This document shows positions 33,813 to 42,739 of a stretch of DNA of 64,000 nt, one piece after another. The notes beneath the pieces were generated by a model. The model saw only the letters and a program-made list of their open reading frames with translations, ran no database searches and was not told where the DNA came from. The stretch spans positions 814,001 to 878,000 of the forward strand of contig NZ_UHIA01000004.1 of NCBI RefSeq assembly GCF_900460215.1, given 5' to 3'. Made by a program: the position numbers and the translations under genes. This DNA is from Suttonella indologenes (GTDB lineage Bacteria; Pseudomonadota; Gammaproteobacteria; Cardiobacteriales; Cardiobacteriaceae). How positions within the stretch are numbered: the first letter of the stretch is position 1; each line of letters starts with the position of its first letter.

Positions 33813-35027
33813 ATGGCTAATCAAGAATCGCGTGTCTTATTATTAGAGGGGGTTCACCAAAATGCGGTGGATAGTTTGCAGCGTGAGGGCTTTACGCAAA
33901 TTACCGCTTTGCCTGAGGCTTTGGAAGGCGAGGAGTTGCAGGAGGCTTTGGCGCAGACGGATGTGGTCGGTATTCGTTCGCGTACGCAGCTTAGTCGCGA
34001 AGTCTTGCAGGCGGCGCCGCATTTACGCGCCATCGGCTGTTTTTGCATCGGCACGAATCAGGTGGATGTGCAGACGGCGCAGCAGTTAGGCATTCCCGTT
34101 TTCAATGCGCCGTATTCCAATACGCGCTCGGTGGCGGAGTTGGTCTTGGCGGAAATCATTTCTCTTTTGCGCGGCATGACAGATAAAAGCCATATGGTGC
34201 ATATCGGCAAATGGCCTAAGAATGCAAAGGGATCTTATGAGGCGCGCGGAAAAACTTTAGGTATTGTCGGTTACGGCAATATCGGCGCGCAATTATCCGT
34301 CTTAGCCGAAGCTTTGGGTATGCGCGTGATTTATTTTGATGTGGAAACCAAGCTGCCGCTTGGTAATGCCGAACCGGCGATGTCGCTGGATAGTTTGTTA
34401 AAAGAGTCGGATGTGGTGAGTTTGCATGTGCCTGAATTGCCTTCGACAAAGAATATGATGACGCATCGAGAGTTTGCCTTGATGAAGAAGGGGGCGATGT
34501 TTATTAATGCGGCACGCGGGCATTGTGTGTCGATAGAAGATTTGCATACCGCTTTATTATCTAAGCATTTGGGCGGCGCCGCCTTGGATGTGTTCCCGAT
34601 TGAGCCCAAAGGCAATGATGAGTCTTTGGATTGCCCTTTGCGCGGTTTGCCAAATGTCATTTTAACGCCTCATATCGGTGGTTCTACGCAGGAAGCGCAA
34701 GCCAATATCGGCTTGGAAGTGGCGGAAAAATTGGCGAAATTCATTATTACGGGCTCTACGGTGTCTGCGGTGAATTTTCCTGAGATTTCATTGCCAAAGC
34801 AGGAGGGAGCGCACCGTATTTTGCATATTCATCACAATCAGCCGGGCGTGTTGGCGGATGTGATTCATTTATTTGCAGAAAATGGCATCAATATTAGTGC
34901 GCAGGCATTGATGACGCGTAATGATATCGGAATGTTGCTGATGGATATTGACGATAGCAGTTCGACGGTTGCTTTGGAAAAAATTCGCGGTGTGGTGGGT
35001 ACAATTCGCGCGAGATTATTAAGCTGA
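33813..35027 (+). CDS. serA: D-3-phosphoglycerate dehydrogenase
   Basis: First enzyme of serine synthesis: oxidises 3-phosphoglycerate with NAD+. 404 aa, as in E. coli SerA (410). Substrate domain GCFCIGTNQVDVQTAQQLGIPVFNAP; Rossmann loop GIVGYGNIGAQLSVLAE (about residues 149-165). The catalytic His is in LTPHIGGSTQEAQ, and the C-terminal ACT domain (residues ~330-404) has HNQPGVLADV and IDDSSS. The ACT domain suggests allosteric inhibition by L-serine. It is notable that the window also carries the catabolic serine deaminase sdaA. Confidence 0.95.
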   Translation: MANQESRVLLLEGVHQNAVDSLQREGFTQITALPEALEGEELQEALAQTDVVGIRSRTQLSREVLQAAPHLRAIGCFCIGTNQVDVQTAQQLGIPVFNAPYSNTRSVAELVLAEIISLLRGMTDKSHMVHIGKWPKNAKGSYEARGKTLGIVGYGNIGAQLSVLAEALGMRVIYFDVETKLPLGNAEPAMSLDSLLKESDVVSLHVPELPSTKNMMTHREFALMKKGAMFINAARGHCVSIEDLHTALLSKHLGGAALDVFPIEPKGNDESLDCPLRGLPNVILTPHIGGSTQEAQANIGLEVAEKLAKFIITGSTVSAVNFPEISLPKQEGAHRILHIHHNQPGVLADVIHLFAENGINISAQALMTRNDIGMLLMDIDDSSSTVALEKIRGVVGTIRARLLS

Positions 35028-35058
35028 TTGTCTGTAGAAATTCTTTTCGCAAAAATAT

Positions 35059-35088
35059 AAGAAAGCCGCTGTGAGGAGCGGCTTTCTT
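35059..35088. terminator. Bidirectional terminator between serA and fadL
   Basis: 12-bp stem AAGAAAGCCGCT / AGCGGCTTTCTT with a GTGAGG loop, between convergent genes. Confidence 0.82.
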
Positions 35089-35095
35089 GTATCGT

Positions 35096-36481
35096 TTATT
35101 CGAATCGGTGCGTGTATTGCAGTCCTATGAAATGCGAATCTGCTTTGAATTTGCTTGAGCCGATCACGCCGGAATCAACGCAAGGGTTAATACTGCATCC
35201 GCTAAATTTTGCTTCGGAATCTTTAACGGTTACATAGCTGTAGCCGAGATTGATGCTGCTTTTGTCATTGAGATCGTATTTAGCGCCAAGAGACAGCCAA
35301 AAGCGGTCATTATCCGGCATGGTCACGAGGCGGTGTTCGACATCTCTGATGGGCGCTTGGTCCCAAGCAATACCTGCGCGTAATTGCAAAGGTTCGCTAA
35401 TTTGGTAGCTGCCGCCAAGTCCGATGCGCCATGTGTCTTTCCAGTGCGGAGAAATACGGCTGATTTCCGTCTCTCCGCCCACGACGGCTTTCTTGTTTTC
35501 AAAGGTAATATCTAATTCATTAAAACGCGAATGGCGCGTCCAAGTTACATTGGCAAAGAGATCCAATTGCGGATTGGCTTGATACATGCCATGCAAAGAT
35601 ATCGATTCAGGCGTGGCGATTTTACCGCTGACGCCTTCCTCTGCAGCATAGCCCTTAGCGCGTACGCCGGCAACCGCAAGAGGATTAGCGAATGCAGGAC
35701 CTTCCAACGACCAGTTTGCCTGTCCTTTCAGGGTATGTTTGATAGAGCTGCGATAGCTTAGTCCTAAACGTGTTTGCTCGTTTACATCCCACATCCAGCC
35801 TAAATTAAAACCGAAGCCCCAGTCATCCGCATCAATTTCGGCAAAGCCGTCTGCTAGACCATTAGCAATACGGGTGCCGCTTGCTCTTGAGAGTGCGGGG
35901 GAAAAGTTGGCATATTTGCGCAATTTGGCATCGGCATGTTGGGCGATAAATCCTATGCCGATGCTGTGTTGCGGATGGATTTTAAAGGCAATCGAAGGAT
36001 TGATGGCAAGAGTTTGCAATTCCGTGCGATTAATCGCATAACGGTTGACGCTTTGATGATCATATTCTGTTGAAGTACCGAAGGGAACGTAAATACCGAG
36101 TCCGGCGGTAATATTCTCATTGATTGGATAGGCAAAATAAGCATGTGGAATCATTTTCCATTGATCGGCGATTTTACCGCTTGAGTTCCCGCCAACCGAG
36201 CCGCTGCCTGCATAAGCAGGATAGTTTGCCTGTGCATCATAGTATCTGGCATTCGGGCGTGCTAATAAAACATTTCCGCTGATCTGCATGCTGTTTAAAT
36301 AACTTAATCCCGCAGGGTTATAAAAAATGGTGCCTGCATCTGCCGCTTCTGCGGCGGAGGCATCGGCGGTGCTCATGACGGAAATGCTTTGTCCGCCGAC
36401 ATTATAGCCGGAGGCAAAGACGGTACTGGCAAAAGCGGCTACTAAGTTGCCGAGTAAGATTTTTTGTAAGCTATACATCAT
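35096..36481 (-). CDS. FadL-family outer-membrane transporter
   Basis: 461-aa outer-membrane beta-barrel for uptake of long-chain fatty acids or other hydrophobic compounds. A signal peptide ends near AFASTVFASGYNVGG. The FadL N-terminal hatch signature is seen as TADASAAEAADAGTIFYNPAGLS. Strand-rich repeats continue to the terminal strand HFIGLQYTHRFE. Its substrate is uncertain because no fatty-acid degradation genes are nearby. Monocistronic and convergent with serA. Confidence 0.88.
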   Translation of the reverse strand: MMYSLQKILLGNLVAAFASTVFASGYNVGGQSISVMSTADASAAEAADAGTIFYNPAGLSYLNSMQISGNVLLARPNARYYDAQANYPAYAGSGSVGGNSSGKIADQWKMIPHAYFAYPINENITAGLGIYVPFGTSTEYDHQSVNRYAINRTELQTLAINPSIAFKIHPQHSIGIGFIAQHADAKLRKYANFSPALSRASGTRIANGLADGFAEIDADDWGFGFNLGWMWDVNEQTRLGLSYRSSIKHTLKGQANWSLEGPAFANPLAVAGVRAKGYAAEEGVSGKIATPESISLHGMYQANPQLDLFANVTWTRHSRFNELDITFENKKAVVGGETEISRISPHWKDTWRIGLGGSYQISEPLQLRAGIAWDQAPIRDVEHRLVTMPDNDRFWLSLGAKYDLNDKSSINLGYSYVTVKDSEAKFSGCSINPCVDSGVIGSSKFKADSHFIGLQYTHRFE

Positions 36482-36702
36482 ATCTATATCAATTTGTGTT
36501 CCTATCTTTACTTTAGCATAAAATTACCTTAATGAAATAGTTAAGATGAAAAACTTTCCATGCTTATCTGATTTTCTTGCTCCTTTTCCGCTAACGGTAT
36601 TTTTACAAATAAGTTGCGTCTGTTGTCTTGCGATTTTGTGGTAAACTGGGCGAGTTTTGCCGGGCTAGCGCTTCGGCTTTATTCATTCAGCGGAGAAGTA
36701 AA

Positions 36703-39357
36703 ATGACTCATCACATTGCAAAAGACATCGATCCACAAGAAACTCGGGAATGGCTTGCTGCCTTAGCAAATGTTCAAGAACGCGACGGCGAGGAACGCAT
36801 CCAATTCTTATTGGCGGAATTGGCAAAACAAGCCAAAATTGCTGTCAGTACAGGTGTAACCCCTTATATCAACACAATTTCTCACGAAGATCAGCCGACT
36901 TATCCGGGCAATATGCTTTTGGAGAGAACGATTCGTAATGCCATTCGTTGGAATGCTATCGCTATGGTTCTGCGTGCCGGTAAAAATACCAACGTCGGCG
37001 GCCATATCGCTTCCTTTACTTCAGCGGTGATGCTGTATGAAGTCGGGCAGAATCATTTTTGGCGCGGTCAGGAAGACGATCATTTGGGGGATTTGGTATT
37101 TTTCCAAGGCCATTCTTCGCCGGGTATGTATGCCCGCGCCTATTTGGAAGGTCGTTTGAACGAAGAGCAATTAGATCATTATCGTCAAGAAGTGGACGGC
37201 AAAGGCATTTCTTCTTATCCGCATCCTTGGTTGATGCCGAATTTCTGGCAATTCCCCACCGTGTCCATGGGCTTAGGTCCAATGATGGCGATTTATCAGG
37301 CGCGCTTTATGAAATACATGGAAGATCGCGGCTTCTTGCCTGAGAATGATCGTAAAGTCTGGTGCTTCTGCGGCGATGGCGAGATGGACGAGCCGGAATC
37401 GCGCGGTGCTTTAGCAACTGCCGGTCGCGAGCATTTGGATAATTTGATTTTTGTCATTAACTGCAATTTGCAGCGCTTGGACGGTCCGGTACGCGGCAAC
37501 GGCAAGATTGTGCAGGAACTTGAAGCCGAGTTTCACGGCTGTGGTTGGGAAGTGATTAAAGTGTTGTGGGGCAGCGGTTGGGACAAACTTTTTGCCAAAG
37601 ACAAAGACGGTCTCTTGCAAAAACGCATGACCGAAGTATTAGACGGCGATTATCAAACTATCCGCGCCAAAGACAGTCAATATTTGCGTGACTTTTTCTT
37701 CAATACCCCGGAACTGAAAGAGCTGATCGCCGATTGGACGGATGAAGACTTGTGGGCATTGCGCCGCGGCGGGCATGATGTTGAAAAAGTCTATGCTGCT
37801 TATCACAGAGCCGTGCGTAGCGACAAACCTGTCGTGATTCTTGCGCAGACGGTCAAAGGATTCGGTATGGGCGAAGCCGGTGAAGGACAGAATATTGCGC
37901 ATCAGGCCAAAAAAATGACGCTCGAGCAGCTGCGTCATTACCGTGAGCGTTTCGAAATAGATGTGAGTGATGATATTGTCGAAGAAGTAGGTTTTGTCAA
38001 ACTTGAAGAAGGCAGTGAGGCATACAACTATCTTCACGAACGTCGCAAGGCGCTTAACGGCTATGTGCCGACGCGGCGCGAAACATCCGAAGCTTTGGAA
38101 ATTCCTGATTTATCCGCATTTGATGCCGTATTGAAAGGTTCCGGCGAAGGGCGCGAAATTTCAACGACGATGGCTTTTGTGCGCGTGCTGAATACCCTGA
38201 TGAAAGATAAGAATATCGGCTCGCGTATTGTGCCGATTGTGCCGGACGAATCGCGGACTTTCGGTATGGAAGGAATGTTCCGCCAATACAGTATTTGGAA
38301 TCAAAAAGGTCAGCAATATGTGCCGCAGGATCAAGGACAACTCATGTATTATCGTGAGGACAAAAAAGGTCAGATTTTGCAAGAAGGCATCAATGAAGCC
38401 GGCGGCATTTGTGATTTTATTGCAGCAGGCACGGCGTATTCCGTACATAATCAGCCGATGGTGCCTTTCTATATCTATTACTCCATGTTCGGTTTCCAAC
38501 GTTTTGGCGATTTTGCTTGGGCTGCGGCGGATCAGCGTTGCCGCGGTTTCTTGGTAGGCGGTACTGCCGGACGCACGACCTTGAACGGCGAAGGCTTGCA
38601 GCATGAAGACGGGCACAGTTTGATTCAAGCGGGTTTGATTCCTAACTGTATGCCTTATGATCCTACTTATGGCTACGAATTGGCTGTTGTCGTCCAAGAC
38701 GGTTTGCGCCGTATGTACACAGAGCAAGAGGATATTTTCTATTATCTGACGGTGATGAACGAAAATTACTATCAGCCGGCGATGCCTGAGCGTGAAGGTA
38801 TTGAAGAAGAGATTCTTAAAGGATTGTATTCACTAAAAATTTCAGAAAAAAATTCTGAATTGCGTGTACAATTGATGGGCTCAGGCACGATTTTGAACGA
38901 AGTCGTTGAAGCGGCGGCTTTATTAGAATCCGATTGGGGGGTGGCGGCAGATGTGTGGAGTGCTACCAGCTTTACCTTATTGGCACGCGACGGCATGGAA
39001 GTGGAGCGTTACAACCGCTTAAATCCGATGCAAACTCCGAAAAAATCATTTATTGCCCAGCAATTAGAAGATCACACAGGACCTGTTATTGTCGCGACGG
39101 ATTATATTCGTGCTTACGGCGAACAAGTGCGCGCTTATTTGCCGGAAGGTTGCCGCATGACGGTATTGGGTACAGATGGTTTCGGCCGTTCCGACACGCG
39201 TGCAAAATTGCGTGAATTCTTTGAAGTGAACCGTTATTATATTGTGCTTGCCGCGCTGAAATCATTGGCTGACAGCGGTAAAATTGAAGCGCAAAAAGTA
39301 GCGGATGCGATTGCCAAATACGATATTGTTGACAATGGCTTTGCTTTGTACCGTTAA
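36703..39357 (+). CDS. aceE: Pyruvate dehydrogenase E1 component, homodimeric
   Basis: 884-aa thiamine-diphosphate enzyme decarboxylating pyruvate and acetylating the E2 lipoyl groups. ATG 36703 with GGAGAAG upstream gives THHIAKDIDPQETREWLAAL, aligning with E. coli AceE (887 aa); an in-frame extension to 36628 lacks a ribosome site. The ThDP motif is WCFCGDGEMDEPE followed by NLIFVINCNLQRLDGPVRGN. Also present are NVGGHIASFTSAVMLYEVG and HSSPGMYARAYLEGRL. Followed 22 bases later by aceF. No pdhR regulator precedes it. Confidence 0.97.
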   Translation: MTHHIAKDIDPQETREWLAALANVQERDGEERIQFLLAELAKQAKIAVSTGVTPYINTISHEDQPTYPGNMLLERTIRNAIRWNAIAMVLRAGKNTNVGGHIASFTSAVMLYEVGQNHFWRGQEDDHLGDLVFFQGHSSPGMYARAYLEGRLNEEQLDHYRQEVDGKGISSYPHPWLMPNFWQFPTVSMGLGPMMAIYQARFMKYMEDRGFLPENDRKVWCFCGDGEMDEPESRGALATAGREHLDNLIFVINCNLQRLDGPVRGNGKIVQELEAEFHGCGWEVIKVLWGSGWDKLFAKDKDGLLQKRMTEVLDGDYQTIRAKDSQYLRDFFFNTPELKELIADWTDEDLWALRRGGHDVEKVYAAYHRAVRSDKPVVILAQTVKGFGMGEAGEGQNIAHQAKKMTLEQLRHYRERFEIDVSDDIVEEVGFVKLEEGSEAYNYLHERRKALNGYVPTRRETSEALEIPDLSAFDAVLKGSGEGREISTTMAFVRVLNTLMKDKNIGSRIVPIVPDESRTFGMEGMFRQYSIWNQKGQQYVPQDQGQLMYYREDKKGQILQEGINEAGGICDFIAAGTAYSVHNQPMVPFYIYYSMFGFQRFGDFAWAAADQRCRGFLVGGTAGRTTLNGEGLQHEDGHSLIQAGLIPNCMPYDPTYGYELAVVVQDGLRRMYTEQEDIFYYLTVMNENYYQPAMPEREGIEEEILKGLYSLKISEKNSELRVQLMGSGTILNEVVEAAALLESDWGVAADVWSATSFTLLARDGMEVERYNRLNPMQTPKKSFIAQQLEDHTGPVIVATDYIRAYGEQVRAYLPEGCRMTVLGTDGFGRSDTRAKLREFFEVNRYYIVLAALKSLADSGKIEAQKVADAIAKYDIVDNGFALYR

Positions 39358-39379
39358 TTGCTGATTACAGGAGAAAAAA

Positions 39380-41002
39380 ATGAGTATTGAAATTCGTGTT
39401 CCAGATATTGGCGATTTTGATGCAGTGGACGTCATTGAAGTATTGATTAAAGCTGGCGATAACATCGAAGCGGAGCAATCCGTTTTAGTCTTAGAGTCGG
39501 ATAAAGCCTCAATGGAAGTGCCGGCTAGCAGCGGCGGCGTAGTAGAAAGCGTTAATATCAAAGTCGGCGATAAAGTCAAAGAAGGCGATGTGATTGCTGT
39601 TTTAAGCGGCGGCGAGAAAGCAGCTGCTGAAGAAGATAGCCAGCCGAAAAATGAAGCGGCGCAAGAAACTTCATCATCAAACGATAAGGGTAGTGGCGAA
39701 ACTCAAGAGCTAACCGTGCCGGATATTGGCGACTTTGATAGTGTGAGCGTGATTGAAGTCAATGTGAGCCTAGGTCAGAACATTGCCAAAGATGAGACCT
39801 TAATCACGCTTGAATCGGATAAAGCTTCAATGGAAGTGCCTGCGGAATTTGCCGGCGAATTAGTCAGCTTGAATGTGAAAGTCGGCGATAAAGTTTCTAA
39901 GGGAACAGTGATCGGTACTGTCAAAGCAGCGGGCGGTAAACCTGCTCAATCTGCACAAGCGGCAGCAGAGAATAAAGCCGCGCCGGCGAAAGAAGAAGCT
40001 AAAACTGCTCCAAGCACAGCACAAAAAACCTCTGATGCGCCTGTTAAAGAGCAAGCACCTGCGATTGCTATTGATGAAGACGCTTTTGCCAAAGCCTATG
40101 CAAGCCCGGCGGTACGCCGTTTTGCACGCGAACTCGGGGCGGATTTGGGCAAAATTAACGGAACCGGTCGTAATAATCGCATTCTGGAAGAAGATGTTAA
40201 ATCATGGATTAAGCAAACCTTAGCTTCTGTGGCTTCCGGCAGTGTTTCGGGTACGGCAAGCGGGACGGGTATTCCGCCGATTCCGGCAGTCGATTTCAGC
40301 AAATTCGGCGAAATTGAAGAGCAAAAATTATCGCGCATCAACATCTTAACCGGCGAAGCGATGACACGTTGCTGGCTGAATATTCCTCATGTGACCCAAC
40401 ATGATAAATGTGATATCACGGAGCTTGAAGCTTTCCGCCAGTCTTTGAAAGCGGCAGCCGAAAAACGCGGCGTGCGCGTTACTATGTTGGCTTTCTTAAT
40501 GAAAGCATTGGTAGCGGGATTAAAAGAGTATCCGCGCTTTAATTCTTCTTTATCTCCTGACGGCAAATCGCTGATTTTGAAAAAATACTATAATATCGGT
40601 ATTGCGGTGGACACGCCTAACGGCTTGGTCGTGCCGGTTATTCGCGATGTGGATAAAAAAGGCATTTACGAATTATCAGCCGATTTGATGGAAGTAAGCA
40701 AAAAAGCGCGCGACGGTAAATTAAGCCCGAAAGATATGTCCGGTGCTTCAATGACGATTTCCAGTTTAGGCGGTATCGGCGGAGAATATTTCACACCGAT
40801 TGTCAATGCGCCGGAAGTGGCCATTTTAGGAGTTTCGCGTTCAACTATGGAGCCCATATGGAACGGCAAAGAATTTGAACCGCGTTTGATGCTGCCGATG
40901 TCATTGTCTTTTGATCATCGTGTGATTGACGGTGCTTTGGCTGCGAGATTGACCGTTTTCATCGGTCAAATGCTCACAGATATGAAAAAAACTTTGTTGT
41001 AA
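39380..41002 (+). CDS. aceF: Pyruvate dehydrogenase E2, dihydrolipoyl acetyltransferase
   Basis: 540 aa. Two lipoyl domains, each with the lipoylated Lys in ESDKASMEVP (near residues 42 and 149), separated by Glu/Ala-rich linkers. Next come a peripheral-subunit-binding domain (ASPAVRRFARELGADLGKIN, about 238-257) and the catalytic domain ending SFDHRVIDGALAARL with the active His. E. coli AceF has three lipoyl domains; two is common in other proteobacteria. GGAG precedes the ATG. No lpd gene for E3 follows, so dihydrolipoamide dehydrogenase must be encoded elsewhere. Confidence 0.96.
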   Translation: MSIEIRVPDIGDFDAVDVIEVLIKAGDNIEAEQSVLVLESDKASMEVPASSGGVVESVNIKVGDKVKEGDVIAVLSGGEKAAAEEDSQPKNEAAQETSSSNDKGSGETQELTVPDIGDFDSVSVIEVNVSLGQNIAKDETLITLESDKASMEVPAEFAGELVSLNVKVGDKVSKGTVIGTVKAAGGKPAQSAQAAAENKAAPAKEEAKTAPSTAQKTSDAPVKEQAPAIAIDEDAFAKAYASPAVRRFARELGADLGKINGTGRNNRILEEDVKSWIKQTLASVASGSVSGTASGTGIPPIPAVDFSKFGEIEEQKLSRINILTGEAMTRCWLNIPHVTQHDKCDITELEAFRQSLKAAAEKRGVRVTMLAFLMKALVAGLKEYPRFNSSLSPDGKSLILKKYYNIGIAVDTPNGLVVPVIRDVDKKGIYELSADLMEVSKKARDGKLSPKDMSGASMTISSLGGIGGEYFTPIVNAPEVAILGVSRSTMEPIWNGKEFEPRLMLPMSLSFDHRVIDGALAARLTVFIGQMLTDMKKTLL

Positions 41003-41024
41003 ATTAAAGATAGAAAGGACTTCT

Positions 41025-42704
41025 ATGTACTTTCATTTGCCCCGCAGAGCGCTGTTATCAGCGCTGCTGTTGGTGCCGATTATGATACAGGCGAGGGATT
41101 TGCCGCAAATTTTGCGCGACGGCATCGTAAGAAATCCTGAAATAATGGAAGCCTTGGCTAATGAATCGGTCTCGCAAGCGGCATTGGAGCAAAGTCGTGC
41201 CGCGCGGTATCCGGTTGTGCAAGCAACAGCCAGTCAGCCGATGTTATCCACAGGAGGCGGTTATTCCTTTTCGCCGGGCATTTCCGCACAGTGGACTTTA
41301 TACGATTTTGGCAAATTATCCGCACAGATTGCTGCCGATGAAATCGAAACTTTTTATCAAAATTTAAAAGTCAGCGAAACTGCCGAACAATGGGCGTTTA
41401 AATTTGCCGGCTATTATCTGGATGCGGTTATGGCGAAATTACAGCTCGAAGCCGCGCAGGACAATTTGGCTTTGCATAATCATATTGTCGATCAAATGCG
41501 GATTATCAATCAATACGATCCCGGGCGGCGTTCTGAATTAACGCAAGCCGAATCACGGCAGAAGAACGTGGAAGAATCCATTGTCAGTTACCGCAGAAAT
41601 TTGGATTTGAATCTCCGCCGCATGGGGCGTTATGTGCAGCCTGCGGTAACGGCTTCGGAATTAAACGATCCTTTTGCACAGTTAAGTCCGCAATATTTAA
41701 TCGATACTTTCCCGATGACGGAAGAATGGCAGCGTCGCAATTCCAGTTATCTGGCGCAAGAGCAGGAGTTGCTGAAAAACGAAGCCAATTTAAAAGTCGC
41801 ACAGCGTTCAATTTATCCCAATATCGATATTCGAGCCGATGCAAATAAAGATAATGCGATGGTTTATTTCAACATGTCGGTGGATATTTTTGACCGCAAA
41901 AAAGCGCCGGCCATTCGTCAGCAAGAATATTTAATTGAAGCGGCGCGTGCAAAAATCTCGCAAATGGCGGATTCTTTAAGCGAACAGGCGGAATTAGCTT
42001 TGATTGAAATGGAGCGGGTGGCAGCGCAAATCAAAGTGATTGACCGTCAAATTATGGCTTTGCAGCAAGTGGTTGTCGATTATGAAGATCAATTTAAAAT
42101 TGCTACCCGCACATTATTGAATGTGGTCGATGCTTACAGCGAATTGGCGACAGCCAAACAAAGCAAAGTGAGTATGCAATATTCGCTGATGCGCGCCAAA
42201 TTAGATTATTTGGTGGCGGTGGGCGGATTAACCAAATGGGCGCAAATGACTTTGCACAGAGATGCCTTGCTCGGCCGTACGCCGGCAGATGCCGATATCG
42301 AACAAAACACACATGTGGTCATTGATGCGCAGCCGCTCGTGCAAATCAGCCGACAAGAAGCACGGCGAAATGACGATGCTTTGGCGCGTTTACCCGAATC
42401 TTCCGGGCAAACAGTATTTATAGAGCAGAGAAATATTGCTCCGGCAACGGAAACAGTGGTTTTGGCGAGTCAAGATATTGAAGTAAATGCGTCAAATATT
42501 CAGCACAATGCCGTTTCTATGCAGCAGATCAAGCAGACTCCCCAATTAAAAACCGGCATCGTTGTCGTTGAGCCTTATGTGGCTGAGCAACCTTATTTTT
42601 CCTATCCGCGCGGCGATTATTTCCTGCCGCCTCAGGTACAGTCGACGGCAAAGGAATTTATTCAGGTTGATGAAAGCAGCGATGTCGTCATCCATAAGCA
42701 TTAA
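41025..42704 (+). CDS. TolC-family outer-membrane channel of a type I secretion system
   Basis: 559 aa. Signal peptide (LLSALLLVPIMIQARD), then the duplicated TolC fold with long helices (GIVRNPEIMEALANESVSQA; LTQAESRQKNVEESIVSYRR; TLLNVVDAYSELATAKQSKV) and beta-strand insertions. A C-terminal extension of about 130 residues (after ~430) is Gln/Val-rich and not part of the TolC fold. Resembles LapE/AggA channels that work with LapB and LapC. It begins 23 bases after aceF and is followed 36 bases later by the ATPase gene, forming a three-gene export operon. Confidence 0.85.
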   Translation: MYFHLPRRALLSALLLVPIMIQARDLPQILRDGIVRNPEIMEALANESVSQAALEQSRAARYPVVQATASQPMLSTGGGYSFSPGISAQWTLYDFGKLSAQIAADEIETFYQNLKVSETAEQWAFKFAGYYLDAVMAKLQLEAAQDNLALHNHIVDQMRIINQYDPGRRSELTQAESRQKNVEESIVSYRRNLDLNLRRMGRYVQPAVTASELNDPFAQLSPQYLIDTFPMTEEWQRRNSSYLAQEQELLKNEANLKVAQRSIYPNIDIRADANKDNAMVYFNMSVDIFDRKKAPAIRQQEYLIEAARAKISQMADSLSEQAELALIEMERVAAQIKVIDRQIMALQQVVVDYEDQFKIATRTLLNVVDAYSELATAKQSKVSMQYSLMRAKLDYLVAVGGLTKWAQMTLHRDALLGRTPADADIEQNTHVVIDAQPLVQISRQEARRNDDALARLPESSGQTVFIEQRNIAPATETVVLASQDIEVNASNIQHNAVSMQQIKQTPQLKTGIVVVEPYVAEQPYFSYPRGDYFLPPQVQSTAKEFIQVDESSDVVIHKH

Positions 42705-42739
42705 CGCAATATTTATTATTTTGTCTCAGGAAGTTTTAT

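Noticed and set aside
36628..36702. N-terminal extension of aceE
   Set aside because: No ribosome site and no homology to AceE; GGAGAAG sits before ATG 36703.
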